64,000 nucleotides of DNA from Terriglobia bacterium (GCA_020073465.1 JAIQFC010000006.1:62001-126000), one strand, 5' to 3'; counted from the stretch's first letter, positions 40,995-50,616 are shown. The notes: generated by a model not told the origin, from the sequence alone. A program made the numbers and translations.

Positions 40995-42117
40995 GCGCAT
41001 GTTCCTTGGCGATGCGCGATGGCAAATACGGTTCGACAGCAATCTCCGGTCTCGTGCCTGTGATCTGATCGGCGAGAATTCGGGCGGTTCCGAGAGACGT
41101 CGTGATGCCCAGCCCTTCGTGCCCCGTTGCCAGGAATAGGGACTTGTCTGCCGGCCACGGGCCGATGTATGGAAGCTTATCCGGAGTAGCCGCGCGGAAG
41201 CCCGTCCATACCCGCACCACCGACAGCGGCGTCAGGCCGGGCATGTATTCCTGCGCGCGCTGCAGCATGCGAACTAAGATGCCGTTGTCCGCCTCTTTGT
41301 GTTCTGCCCCGTACTGGCGGGAAGAGCCGATGAGAATCTGCCCGGTCCTCCGCGGTTGAACATTGAAGGCCACCGAATCAGCGCTGACCGAGTGGGCGCT
41401 CTTCAAGTAACCAAGCTCGACCAACTGATGCCGCAGAAATCCGGGATAGCGGTCCGTGATCACCAAGTGGCCTTTTCGTTTCTTGATTTCGAGTCCGGGT
41501 GTGAGATCAGCGGCGCACGCTCCTGCCGCGTTCACAATGATCTCGGCCGACACCTCCTGCCCGTCGCTTAGTTGAATCCGTCCTTCTCCGATCCGGGCGA
41601 CGCACGATCCCACGTGGAGTCTCGCACCCCGTCCCTGCGCACGGTCCATGAGATATCGTGCTGCGCATGGCGGATAAAGGACGCCATCCTCCAATACCAG
41701 GAGGCCACCTGCCATTCCTCCGCGCAAGTTAGGCTCCAGGCTCTGCAAGGACGTTGTATCAAGCACTTCGGTCGGTACTCCCCGCTTCTCGTAGTAATCC
41801 CGCTTCCGCCACACTTCGGCCATTTCGTCTTCATCGGCCGCGACCCAGATCGTTCCGCACTGTTCGTACTCGACATCATCGGGCAATTCGGGCCGCAGTT
41901 CCTGCCACAGCTTCTGCGAATATTGAGTCAGGGCAAACTGCGCTTCGGAGTCGTCCATGACAACGATGTGGCCCATCCCGGCCGCAGTCGCACCGCCACC
42001 AACCACTTCCCGGTCCACGACTGCAGTGCGCAAGCCACGCCGCACAAGCTCGTCGGCACAGGCTGCGCCCACAATGCCCGCGCCTACAACCACCACGTCA
42101 TAGGCGGCTTTGCTCAT
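40987..42117 (-). CDS. FAD-dependent D-hydroxyproline dehydrogenase, beta-type subunit
   Basis: A 376-residue DadA/glycine-oxidase-type flavoprotein. The FAD loop is [21 protein letters not shown] (residues 8-28, shortened: [15 protein letters not shown]), and the C-terminal [17 protein letters not shown] and [16 protein letters not shown] complete the fold. It oxidises cis-4-hydroxy-D-proline to pyrroline-4-hydroxy-2-carboxylate. In Pseudomonas and Sinorhizobium the enzyme also needs an alpha subunit with FAD/NAD and BFD domains; no such gene lies in this operon. Its start overlaps the epimerase stop by 4 bases (ATGA). Confidence 0.88.
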   Translation of the reverse strand: MSKAAYDVVVVGAGIVGAACADELVRRGLRTAVVDREVVGGGATAAGMGHIVVMDDSEAQFALTQYSQKLWQELRPELPDDVEYEQCGTIWVAADEDEMAEVWRKRDYYEKRGVPTEVLDTTSLQSLEPNLRGGMAGGLLVLEDGVLYPPCAARYLMDRAQGRGARLHVGSCVARIGEGRIQLSDGQEVSAEIIVNAAGACAADLTPGLEIKKRKGHLVITDRYPGFLRHQLVELGYLKSAHSVSADSVAFNVQPRRTGQILIGSSRQYGAEHKEADNGILVRMLQRAQEYMPGLTPLSVVRVWTGFRAATPDKLPYIGPWPADKSLFLATGHEGLGITTSLGTARILADQITGTRPEIAVEPYLPSRIAKEHAHA

Positions 42118-43094
42118 GCGCGGATACCCATGCAGAACGGGTCCCGCGGATCCAGCACCAACTCTGCCTCTCCGTTCACGAACGCGGAACCCCGAATGCA
42201 GGGATAAACCTTCCCATCCTGCACCTTGATGCTGCCCTCAAAGACACTCCCCACAATGCTTTCCTGTCTCCACGTCTGGCCTTCGCGGATCTTACCGGCG
42301 GCGTACAAACAGGCGAGCTTCGCGCTGGTCCCAGTCCCACAAGGAGACCGATCGTAGGCTTTGCCGGGGCACAACACGAAATTCTTGCTGTCGACTCCCG
42401 GCAACTGAGATGGCGCAAACAGCTCGACGTGGTCGATCTCTTTTCCATCGTCGCCCGTGATCCCACTTGCCCGAAGTGCCAGCCGGATCGCCCAGGTGAA
42501 ACTCGTCAGCTCTTCGACGTTCGTCAGCGTCAGGTCCATGCCATGGCCATGCACAAGAAAGAACCAGTTTCCACCCCACGCGACGTCGCCCCGGACCGCG
42601 CCGTGGCCGGGCACATCCACAACGACGTCGTGAGCTTTTCGATAGCTCGCGACATTGTTGACGGTGACCTCACCGTTCTCGTGCAACACGGCGCTTACCG
42701 ACCCCACCGGCGTGTCGATCCTATGCTCTCCCGGCTGGATACGTCCCATGTATTTCAGGGTGGCAACAAGGCCGATGGTTCCATGGCCACACATTCCGAG
42801 ATAACCCACGTTGTTAAAGAAAATTACTCCGGCAACGGACGCACGCTCAACCGGCTCGCACAGTAGCGCGCCCACCATCACATCCGAACCGCGAGGCTCA
42901 TTGACCACTGCGGATCGAATGTCATCATGCTGGCTGCGAAATCTCTCCAGTCGATCGGCCAGCAATCCGGTTCCGAGGTCCGGACCGCCACTGACAATCA
43001 AGCGCGTGGGCTCGCCTCCGGTATGGGAGTCAATGACCCGGATCTTGCGGAGTGGCGTCACCAGTTCCCTGAGCCCCTCGGGCCAGCCTGACAC
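42114..43094 (-). CDS. 4-hydroxyproline 2-epimerase (proline racemase family)
   Basis: A 326-residue cofactor-independent epimerase converting trans-4-hydroxy-L-proline to cis-4-hydroxy-D-proline. The two catalytic cysteines are in [11 protein letters not shown] (about residue 104) and [14 protein letters not shown] (about 252); a Cys at the second site separates epimerases from trans-3-hydroxyproline dehydratases, which carry Thr at one site. [13 protein letters not shown] near the N-terminus is typical. The start used is a GTG. It is the first gene of the five-gene operon, with a well-spaced promoter upstream. Substrate assignment rests on operon context. Confidence 0.9.
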   Translation of the reverse strand: MSGWPEGLRELVTPLRKIRVIDSHTGGEPTRLIVSGGPDLGTGLLADRLERFRSQHDDIRSAVVNEPRGSDVMVGALLCEPVERASVAGVIFFNNVGYLGMCGHGTIGLVATLKYMGRIQPGEHRIDTPVGSVSAVLHENGEVTVNNVASYRKAHDVVVDVPGHGAVRGDVAWGGNWFFLVHGHGMDLTLTNVEELTSFTWAIRLALRASGITGDDGKEIDHVELFAPSQLPGVDSKNFVLCPGKAYDRSPCGTGTSAKLACLYAAGKIREGQTWRQESIVGSVFEGSIKVQDGKVYPCIRGSAFVNGEAELVLDPRDPFCMGIRA

Positions 43095-43142
43095 TGAACT
43101 CGAGCTCTCAGTCTCGCCTCTTTGGAAATAGTCATCGGGCGT

Positions 43143-43171
43143 ATTTTATGGATACAATATGCAATCGTCAA
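43143..43171 (-). promoter_or_regulatory. Promoter of the hydroxyproline operon with overlapping operator
   Basis: On the minus strand TTGACG (43171-43166), 17-bp spacer, TAAAAT (43148-43143). The predicted start is near 43136, about 42 bases before the epimerase start. An imperfect 16-bp palindrome, ATTTTATG/GATACAAT (43143-43158, six of eight positions paired), overlaps the -10 and the spacer, where a repressor such as the GntR protein encoded at 43862 could bind. Confidence 0.6.
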
Positions 43172-43196
43172 CGTTGCCGGCGCTTTGAAGGAGCCT

Positions 43197-43752
43197 TTGA
43201 GCGAAACGCTCACCTTACCAAGTACAGTCCAACCGGCTACCGATCATCGCGAGTTCGCGCGGGGCTTGGTCTGTTCGATTCGACCACGGTCGTCGTTCGG
43301 CTGCCCTGATCGGCTCCGGCATCTCTATTGTACCGGCGGAGATGGCGCGGCATATCGGCAGTGCCGCGGCTCTTCTGGTGCTGCCCCGTGTGTACGATCC
43401 GACGACGCAATCCTGGGGCAACCTCTACAGTAATCTGCTGGAGTACGTGATCTCGGCGGCGCTCATCTTCTATGTATTGACGGTGGCGGGGGTTTTCCGC
43501 CTTCGGGTTAAGCGTCCGGACGCCCCCCGCCCCTATCGCACGTTTGGATACCCTGTCGTTCCGGCACTCTATATTCTTGCCGCGACGGGGATTCTTGTAG
43601 TGTTGTTTGCGTACCGGCCAGCGACGACATGGCCGGGCTTGCTCATTGTCTTGCTGGGGATTCCTATCTATTGCATGATTCAGAAGAGGGGAAGCGACAG
43701 GATCGCGATCGCGCCAGGACCTGGGAAATCCGATCTGCGGCCGGCGGAATGA
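43197..43752 (+). pseudogene. Remnant of an APC-family amino-acid permease
   Basis: GAAGGAG at 43187 precedes a TTG start whose first codons read MSETLTLPSTVQPATDHREF. The permease sequence then continues in other frames: GLGLFDSTTVVV (about 43262-43297) and LIGSGISIVPAEMARHIGSA (43306 on), so at least two frameshifts exist. After ARHIGSAA the reading goes straight to the C-terminal part, NLYSNLLEYVISAALIFYVL and RPYRTFGYPVVPALYILA, so roughly 300 residues and most membrane helices are missing. A 136-residue frame (43342-43752) survives. The divergent position beside hydroxyproline genes suggests a former hydroxyproline or proline permease. Confidence 0.75.
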
Positions 43753-43861
43753 GGGGTTGATTCTCCAGCAAGCGCGGCGTTCGGGGTAAGCACGACGCTG
43801 CAGAGTAAGGGCGATCTGGGCAAAACATGCTGTATAGTACGGGTACGCGAGAACTTCTAAG

Positions 43862-44587
43862 ATGGACCTGCAAGGTGCAACGGACTCGGCAATCCCGCGC
43901 CAATCGCTGACTTCGGCGGTGGCCGACAAGCTCCGCGATCAGATTATTCGGGGGGAAATTCAAGAAGGCGCTCAACTCCGCCAGGACACCATTGCGACCC
44001 AGTATCAGGTCAGCAGAATTCCGGTTCGCGAAGCGCTTCGGCAGCTCGACGCTGAGGGACTGATTGCCATCGTTCCCAATCGCGGTGCAATCGTGCCGGC
44101 GCTGTCTCCTGACGATATCGAGGAACTCTTTGCCATTCGCGCGCTGCTCGAGCCTGAGGTGCTGAAACTATCGATTCCGCACCTGACCGAACAAGACCTC
44201 TCCGAAGCCGAAGCCATCCTGCGGAGGTACGTGAGCGAACTGCGGAGGGACGATCACGTCTCCACCTGGGGCCGCCTGAACTGGCAGTTCCACTCGACTC
44301 TGTATTCGCGCGCAGACCGACCCAGATTTATGGCGATCATTCGCAATGTCAACAACAGCGGTGAACGGTATACCCGCCTGCAGTTGTACCTGACGCACGG
44401 CATCAAGCGTGCCAACGAAGAACACCACAAAATCCTGGAGTTGTGTCGCAACCGCGACGTAGCCGCGGCCTGCACACTCCTGCGAGAGCATATTCTCCAC
44501 GCTGGGCAATCCCTGAAGGAAGTTCTGCAACAGAAGCGGACAGCCCAATCCGACTCCGAAGAAGGTACTCCCTCGACTTCCTGGTGA
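43862..44587 (+). CDS. GntR-family regulator, FCD (FadR) subfamily
   Basis: A 241-residue repressor-type protein. The N-terminal winged helix has LRDQIIRGEIQEGAQLRQD and IPVREALRQLDAEGLIAIVPNRGA (residues about 25-80, shortened: VREALRQLDAEGL), and the all-helical FCD effector domain (about 95-220) carries likely metal ligands in NWQFHSTLY and EEHHKILELC. It lies next to the hydroxyproline genes on the opposite strand. GntR control of hydroxyproline catabolism is known from Sinorhizobium HypR, so the operon promoter at 43143-43171 is the likely target. Confidence 0.88.
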   Translation: MDLQGATDSAIPRQSLTSAVADKLRDQIIRGEIQEGAQLRQDTIATQYQVSRIPVREALRQLDAEGLIAIVPNRGAIVPALSPDDIEELFAIRALLEPEVLKLSIPHLTEQDLSEAEAILRRYVSELRRDDHVSTWGRLNWQFHSTLYSRADRPRFMAIIRNVNNSGERYTRLQLYLTHGIKRANEEHHKILELCRNRDVAAACTLLREHILHAGQSLKEVLQQKRTAQSDSEEGTPSTSW

Positions 44588-44665
44588 ATCCGCGCCGTAG
44601 CGGTCACAACTCCTCAGCCGCGGCACGTCCAGCACCCTTGTTGATCTGCTTCACGGGTTGCATGC

Positions 44666-45811
44666 TCATTGCAGCTTGATGAGAACCGCGCCGTGGCGTG
44701 GAATATTGGCCGTGTAGCTGCCGTTGAAGGACCCGAGGTCCTGGTGGCTCCAGAGATCGCGCACTTTCGCCGTATTCTGCGCACCAACGTTCTTGAACTC
44801 CACCGTGACCGGATTTTCAGACTCTCCCCGGTTGAACAGCCCAACCGCAACGCTGCCGTCGGCCAGCGGTTTGGCCCAGACTTCGAGCGGGCCCTCCTGC
44901 GCGACCCGGCGTCCCTGCAGGCCTTTGGTGTCCTGATCGATGGCGACGACTTCTTTGTTGGTGAGGATCGCAAGAGTCTCGGGAGTCATCTTCGAGAGAT
45001 CATTGCCCGCCAGCAGTGGAGCGGCGAGCAGCACCCACAAGCTCATGTGCGTGATGCACTCGTCGTGATTCATGCCACCATTGCCGACTTCCAGCATGTC
45101 CGGATCGTTCCAGTGCCCGCGCCCGGCGTAGGATTCAAGGCCGTCCTGATCGAAGCCAATCACCGACATGCGGTCATAGTGGTCCGTGATGTCTTCAGTC
45201 GTGCGCCACAAATTGCCGCCCACGGAAGCTCCCCACCTCCAGACGCGGTGATAGCCGTACTGGCACAGGCTGAAGACAATCGGTCGGCCTGTCCGCGCCA
45301 GCGCGTCATGCATCTTCTTGTACACCTCAGGCATTTGGCTGCGTGGGTAGACTTTCTCTGCGCTGCACCAGTCGTACTTCAGGTAGTCGAAGCCCCACTC
45401 GGCGTACCGCTGCGCATCCTTTTCTTCGTGGCCGTAACTGCCCTCGTACCCGGCACACGTCTTGGGGCCAGGAGACGAGTAGATTCCGGCTTTCAGCCCC
45501 TTGCTGTGGATGTAGTCCACCAAAGCCTTCATATCGCCGAATTTCTCGTTGGTCTGAATCCGTCCTGCCTCGTCGCGGCTTCCTTCCCAACAGTCGTCGA
45601 TGTTCACGTAGACATAGCCGGCGTCTTTCATTCCGTTGCTGGCGATGGCATCGGCAGCCGCGCGAACATCGGCAGCAGTCACCTTGCAGGCGAAATGGTT
45701 CCAGCTGTTCCATCCCATGGGAGGACTCGCAGCAACGTTGGAATCTGTGGCGTGCAGGGGCAAGGTGAAGCAACCAACTAAGATCGTCAGCGAGGTTAGA
45801 ATGAGCTTCAT
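44666..45811 (-). CDS. GH27 alpha-galactosidase (secreted)
   Basis: A 381-residue glycoside hydrolase family 27 enzyme removing alpha-galactosyl (or alpha-N-acetylgalactosaminyl) units. The signal peptide starts at ATG 45811 (MKLILTSLTILVGCFTLPLH). Family signatures follow: PPMGWNSWNHFACKV, YVNIDDCWEGSRDEAGRI, the nucleophile Asp in YLKYDWCSAE and the acid/base Asp in RGHWNDPDMLEVGNGG. The C-terminal 80 residues are the usual beta-sandwich. An open frame to 45874 is not used because it would mask the signal peptide. It follows the toroid-fold protein gene by 60 bases and is probably the last gene of its operon. Confidence 0.92.
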   Translation of the reverse strand: MKLILTSLTILVGCFTLPLHATDSNVAASPPMGWNSWNHFACKVTAADVRAAADAIASNGMKDAGYVYVNIDDCWEGSRDEAGRIQTNEKFGDMKALVDYIHSKGLKAGIYSSPGPKTCAGYEGSYGHEEKDAQRYAEWGFDYLKYDWCSAEKVYPRSQMPEVYKKMHDALARTGRPIVFSLCQYGYHRVWRWGASVGGNLWRTTEDITDHYDRMSVIGFDQDGLESYAGRGHWNDPDMLEVGNGGMNHDECITHMSLWVLLAAPLLAGNDLSKMTPETLAILTNKEVVAIDQDTKGLQGRRVAQEGPLEVWAKPLADGSVAVGLFNRGESENPVTVEFKNVGAQNTAKVRDLWSHQDLGSFNGSYTANIPRHGAVLIKLQ

Positions 45812-45870
45812 TGTTTTCACACGTACGGATGTGCGCTTCAGCAACGTCGCCTCTGGCACGCGCTCGACAA

Positions 45871-48237
45871 TCAACTGAGCTGTCCGAACACTTCGAATAC
45901 CTTCTGCGTGCCGGTCGTGATGATGACCGTGTCCTTGTGCATACCTCCCACAGGAACGGGCTCGCCATTTACGCTGACACTCTTCAGGGTACTCGCTGCG
46001 GGAAGCCGCAGCTTGAAATGCAACTGCTTCGGAGTTCTGGAACCGGTAAGCTGCACGTTTCCCACAACAGATTTTGATGTGGGTTTAGTCGCCAGGCTGA
46101 AAGTGACTTTGCCCCAACGGGTCGGAGCCTGCTCAATGCGGATTTCCTTCCCCGAAGCGACCCATTCTCGCGGCACACCTTTTGCCAGGTACAGGCGGTC
46201 TTCGTCGGAATCTTCCAGCACCAGCATCCAACGCACGAGAAGCGGTAGGGTCTGTTGCGCCGGGACGCAGTACGTTGCCGAGTCGCCTGTAATTCCGGTG
46301 ACCTCGCCCGCAGTCCAACTTCCGCGAGTATGGGCATGATATCGGTGCGCATAGAGGAACAGCAGAAATTCTTCGATGCGGTCCAGTCGCAGAAGGGCTT
46401 GAGCATATCCGTAGGAAATGAAGCCCAGAATCTCTCGACCGTCTTCCTGGAAGCGCCAAACGTTCGCGACTACTCCCAGAGTGGTGGCTCCATGCGCTCG
46501 CATGCAATCGACCACCAGATTGGCGAGGCGAGGCGGTAAGATGTCCGCCTGCAGCAGTTCCGCGTAGGGACGATGAGGCCACTGCTGCGGGCTTGGCTTC
46601 TCCTTCTCCAACGACTCACGAAAGGTGAGAGTCGAACCGGGGAATAACCCAATGTAGGGCGGCGTCTTATCGCCCTGGACGTTCTTCTCGATACTCTCGA
46701 TGGTCCGGTCGGAAAGGGTTTGGCTGCGCTTGAGCCAGTCCTTGGCCAGCGTCTCCATGCCCGGTGCCGCGTTGAGGTGCGCCAACTCCCTCCACGCGCG
46801 AGCAATATCCCGGAGTCCCCTCGCCGCAAAGGCGCTATTCGCGTAGTAGGCCTGCCAGTAGAGCGAGGGAGTCTCGCTCAAGCATGAGTCCGACTCGCTC
46901 CATCCGCGGATCAGCCCGTAACTCGGATCCTCCTGTGACAGCCGAAGACTCTCGTCGTGCATGTCGGCCAGCAACTTGGCCGTAGCTTCAATTTTCGCGC
47001 GATGTTTGAACATAAGGCCGCTATCGCCCGTGTAGTTGAAATATCGCGCCAGCAGCGAGAGAGTCATGCCGAACTGCGCCGTCTCTGGGCCACGCATGTC
47101 GACCATGCCCTTGGCGTCTACGTACTCGCTGAAGTAGTTGTCGATGAAAAGGTGCGCCGTATCGAGACGCCCCCACTCCATATTGGTGGATATGGCGCTG
47201 GTGAAGATATCCTGGAAGCCGTCGTACTCCGAGCCAGCATAGTCGCGATCCACCGCGCCGTACTTGGGATATACTCCGCCCGGCCGCGTCATCAGCTCCT
47301 TCGCGAACGAATGTTTCGCTAGGTCAACCCAGTCATTCTGTGGAAGTGACGCCGCGGCACAATCGTGGAGTTGTTCCTCCCAATACTCCGCAAAGGCTAG
47401 CAACGCCCGGTAAAAGTCTGCCGAGGCCGGATCCTTGCGGGCCGGTGGGTAAGCAGGATAACTCTGACCGTACACCACCTTGGCGATCTTGCCGTCCTCG
47501 ATCCGCGCGGTCCGGTGCCAAGTGTGGACAATGTATTTGTTCTTGTTTGTCCCGACGTCCCCGAACAGGATCACTTCGTAAAACGCGCGATCCGAGATCG
47601 GAATCACCTTCCGGACAGCCGGCATCCATCCACCCACCAAGCCGTCGTAGAGCTGACCTTTCGCAAGAGCGTCTCGCAATTCTGGGAAGTACTGGCCGGG
47701 ATGGTAGGTCCGCGTGCCGCCGCTGTGGTACACCGGAGTCACGTCGAAGGCCTCTTTGGTTCCGACAAAGGTCGTCCAGACCCGCGGATTCTTCTCCGCG
47801 GAAGCGATTGGCGGCGCGGCTGACTTAACCCGTTCCGGTTCGGGATCTCCATCCCGGAGAAGCTGGTCGGCCAGAAGGTCTGCTGAAGATGTTCCGACGT
47901 CTTTGAGGCTGAGCCCCAGGTAAGGCTGCCCCTCTGCCATCGAAGCCTCAGCGCTCCTGGTGAGTTCCATCGTGTGCCCGGCTGACGAGACGAAGACCAG
48001 CACCCCATCCCGCGTGCGCAAGTCCTCGTAAACTTTCCACGATGCCCCTTCTGCAGCAAACTCGGCCATGAGGGTGTGACCTTCAACCGATACCTCAGGC
48101 CGGGCACCAGCCTTGTGGACTGCCTTCCTCCCGCCGGTCGCCTTGCCTTGCGCAGACACGGGGGTTCCGTGCGACAGAATTTCAAGCCCGGCGGCCGTCG
48201 TGGCTGCTATTCCTTGTAGAAAGTCGCGTCGGTGCAT
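45871..48237 (-). CDS. Tat-exported alpha/alpha-toroid (six-hairpin glycosidase-like) protein
   Basis: A 788-residue exported protein of unassigned family. ATG 48237 gives MHRRDFLQGIAATTAAGLEI, a twin-arginine-type signal. The middle (about residues 330-680) is helical with repeated aromatic and acidic motifs (SEYDGFQDIFTSAISTNMEWG, FNYTGDSGLMFKHRAKIEAT, RGWSESDSCLSETPSLYWQA; each shortened from longer helices), like six-hairpin glycosidases. The C-terminal 120 residues look like a beta domain (TRWGKVTFSLATKP, LHFKLRLPAASTLKSVSVNG). Position between an S9 peptidase and an alpha-galactosidase supports polysaccharide or glycoconjugate degradation. Catalytic residues cannot be assigned. Confidence 0.6.
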   Translation of the reverse strand: MHRRDFLQGIAATTAAGLEILSHGTPVSAQGKATGGRKAVHKAGARPEVSVEGHTLMAEFAAEGASWKVYEDLRTRDGVLVFVSSAGHTMELTRSAEASMAEGQPYLGLSLKDVGTSSADLLADQLLRDGDPEPERVKSAAPPIASAEKNPRVWTTFVGTKEAFDVTPVYHSGGTRTYHPGQYFPELRDALAKGQLYDGLVGGWMPAVRKVIPISDRAFYEVILFGDVGTNKNKYIVHTWHRTARIEDGKIAKVVYGQSYPAYPPARKDPASADFYRALLAFAEYWEEQLHDCAAASLPQNDWVDLAKHSFAKELMTRPGGVYPKYGAVDRDYAGSEYDGFQDIFTSAISTNMEWGRLDTAHLFIDNYFSEYVDAKGMVDMRGPETAQFGMTLSLLARYFNYTGDSGLMFKHRAKIEATAKLLADMHDESLRLSQEDPSYGLIRGWSESDSCLSETPSLYWQAYYANSAFAARGLRDIARAWRELAHLNAAPGMETLAKDWLKRSQTLSDRTIESIEKNVQGDKTPPYIGLFPGSTLTFRESLEKEKPSPQQWPHRPYAELLQADILPPRLANLVVDCMRAHGATTLGVVANVWRFQEDGREILGFISYGYAQALLRLDRIEEFLLFLYAHRYHAHTRGSWTAGEVTGITGDSATYCVPAQQTLPLLVRWMLVLEDSDEDRLYLAKGVPREWVASGKEIRIEQAPTRWGKVTFSLATKPTSKSVVGNVQLTGSRTPKQLHFKLRLPAASTLKSVSVNGEPVPVGGMHKDTVIITTGTQKVFEVFGQLS

Positions 48238-48265
48238 GAGGATCTTCCCAGATTCAACCAGGGCT

Positions 48266-50581
48266 CTACCGCCGGCGTCGCCTCGCACTACCGAGGAGGC
48301 TCCGGTCTTCCTTAATCTCGAAATCCGATGGCGGCGTCACGCCCAGCAGGTACTGGACGAAGTAATCCCACCGCCGCCGCACCAAATAGAGATCGTGCTC
48401 GCCGCTCTCTCCGTGAAACATATTCGGGACGAGCAGCATATCGAAATTCTTGTTGGCTTTCATGAGAGCGTCAGCAAAGCGCATCGTCTCTACCGGATGG
48501 ACGTTGTCGTCGATGTCTCCGTGCTCCAGCAGCAGATGCCCCGCCAACCGGCCCGCCATGGTCACGTTCGACTGAGCAGCATAGTCGTCCTGTATCGGAT
48601 ATCCCTGATACGCCTCGTTCCACCATGCCTTGTCAAGACGGGCATCGTGGTCGCCTGAGATCGCCACTCCGACTTTGTAGAATTCCGGAAACGCCAGCAT
48701 GGCGTGCGCCGCGCCGTACGCGCCCGCCGAGGTGCCATAGATCCCCACCCGCGTCGCATCCATATATGGATACCGCTCAGCCATCTGCTTGATCATCGCC
48801 ACGTGATCTTCGAAGGCTCCACCCAGATTGCGATAAGAGAACTGATGGAAAGCTCGGGAGTGGCCCACGGTTCCACGTCCGTCAACCATGACTACGATGA
48901 AGCCCAATTCCGCCATCGCCTGCAAGTGAAGGGTACCGGAAAATGCCTTGGGAACGAAGAATCCCTGCGGCCCGGTGTACACGTGCTCGACGATCGGATA
49001 TTTCTTGAGAGGATCGAAGTTCGATGGTCGCCAGATCAAGCCGTAGAGTGCCGTCGTGCCATCAGCGGCCTTTCCTTGAAAGGGCTCCGGAAACTTCCAT
49101 CCCGTATTGAGCATTGCAGTTGCATCCGTCTTTTCGAGGACGCGCACTTCCGAACCATCACTCGTGCGGCGCAACACCGCCGCGCCCGGCAAGTCGGGAC
49201 GGGAATAGTTATCGACGAAGAACGTTCCGTCCGGTGACACGCTCACCGAGTGATTCGCATTCTCCGGGGAAAGCAGCTGCACGCCCTTCCCGTCGAAGCC
49301 GACGCTGTACAAATGAGTCTGGTATGGGTCTTCGCTTTTCTCCCGCCCGTTCGCCAAAAAGTAGATCCGCCGATTCTTTTCGTCGATATGCTCGATCTGT
49401 CGCATCACCCACGGTCCCTGCGTAACCTGGTTCTCGAGCTGTCCGGCCTTGCTGTAGAGGTACAAATGATTCCAGCCATCGCGCTCCGAAGCCCACAAAA
49501 CTTCTCCAGTTCCCTCCACGAAGCGGAAGAAAGTTTCGCCCGGATCCATGTACAGATCAGCTTGCTCTCGCACCACGACTCTCTGGTCCCCGGTCGACGC
49601 ATTGACGATTCGAAGCTCCTTGGCCTTGAAGCCGCGCTCATCGTAGTCGTAGAAGAAAGCTTTGCTGTCCGGAAACCACTCAAAGCCCGGGCCATCCTGA
49701 AACGGCAGCTCGATAGCAGTGTTCTTGAGGTCGATCCGCTCGCCCGACTGAATGTCGAACAGGATAGGCTCCGCCTTCGCGAGCACCTCTCCGGGCAGCG
49801 GATACACATAGGTGAACGCCCGCGGCCTTAACTGGTTCGGTGGAACGAACTGCAGGCTCGTGAAATGGCCTGAATTCCTGGAGTCGATCCGGTAGGTAAT
49901 GAGCTTGGAGGAATCGGGGGACCAGAAGACCGCAGCCGGTTGCTGCACCTCTTCGGCTTGTTGTTCGACGAACAGACGTAGCGAAGGAAGCGGAGTCGCA
50001 TAGTCCCACCCAGACACGCCGTCGTGAGTCAATTGCAGTGCCGTTCCAGTCGACACATCTCGGAGATAGAGATTGTGGTCCTTAACGTAGGCTGCCCAGC
50101 GCTTGTTCGGGGAGAGAGTTTCGTTTGGTTTCTCCGGCCGCGGTGGATCCTTCTGGCAATCGTAGGTTGCGAGCGGACACGTCCATTGCGCGTTGTCGAC
50201 GCTGAACCGAACTGCTTTCCCGCCGTCGGTGAACTCGAAATCAGAGAAGGGCAAGGCCGTAGCGGAGTACTGCTGCTTCAACGCGTGGGACAGCGCTTCG
50301 GCGAGTCGCGCATGGTCGAAGGCAGGAGCGCTCGTGTTGTGATCCGCATCGACCAGAACGAAATCCGCCCCAGCTGCGTTTTCTCGGTGATACCAGAATC
50401 GGTTCGTCTTTTCGATCCAATGCGCCGTAACATCTGCAGGAGAGACGAGGTGCCTCACGTTACCCGGCAGGAAGCGCTCCGCCCGCTGGTAGTCCTCCAG
50501 GCTGCCCTGGGCAAGCGCTGCAGGCAGAGTGAGAGACAGCAATGGAATTGCGATGATCCAGGGACGACGATTGGAACTCAT
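48266..50581 (-). CDS. Secreted S9 family peptidase (dipeptidyl-peptidase IV type)
   Basis: A 771-residue serine peptidase. Signal peptide MSSNRRPWIIAIPLLSLTLP, ending AALAQG. Residues about 40-480 form the beta-propeller (FEFTDGGKAVRFSVDN, VFWSPDSSKLITYRID, FEWFPDSKAFFYDYDERG). The C-terminal alpha/beta hydrolase has the nucleophile in IYGTSAGAYGAAHA, the Asp in HGDIDDNVHP and the His in VPNMFHGESGEHD. The order and length match the DPP-IV (S9B) group, which cleaves X-Pro dipeptides. It is the first gene of an operon with the toroid protein and the GH27 enzyme. Confidence 0.9.
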   Translation of the reverse strand: MSSNRRPWIIAIPLLSLTLPAALAQGSLEDYQRAERFLPGNVRHLVSPADVTAHWIEKTNRFWYHRENAAGADFVLVDADHNTSAPAFDHARLAEALSHALKQQYSATALPFSDFEFTDGGKAVRFSVDNAQWTCPLATYDCQKDPPRPEKPNETLSPNKRWAAYVKDHNLYLRDVSTGTALQLTHDGVSGWDYATPLPSLRLFVEQQAEEVQQPAAVFWSPDSSKLITYRIDSRNSGHFTSLQFVPPNQLRPRAFTYVYPLPGEVLAKAEPILFDIQSGERIDLKNTAIELPFQDGPGFEWFPDSKAFFYDYDERGFKAKELRIVNASTGDQRVVVREQADLYMDPGETFFRFVEGTGEVLWASERDGWNHLYLYSKAGQLENQVTQGPWVMRQIEHIDEKNRRIYFLANGREKSEDPYQTHLYSVGFDGKGVQLLSPENANHSVSVSPDGTFFVDNYSRPDLPGAAVLRRTSDGSEVRVLEKTDATAMLNTGWKFPEPFQGKAADGTTALYGLIWRPSNFDPLKKYPIVEHVYTGPQGFFVPKAFSGTLHLQAMAELGFIVVMVDGRGTVGHSRAFHQFSYRNLGGAFEDHVAMIKQMAERYPYMDATRVGIYGTSAGAYGAAHAMLAFPEFYKVGVAISGDHDARLDKAWWNEAYQGYPIQDDYAAQSNVTMAGRLAGHLLLEHGDIDDNVHPVETMRFADALMKANKNFDMLLVPNMFHGESGEHDLYLVRRRWDYFVQYLLGVTPPSDFEIKEDRSLLGSARRRRR

Positions 50582-50616
50582 AATGTCTCAGGTCTTCCGG
50601 CAAACAGCAGATAACT

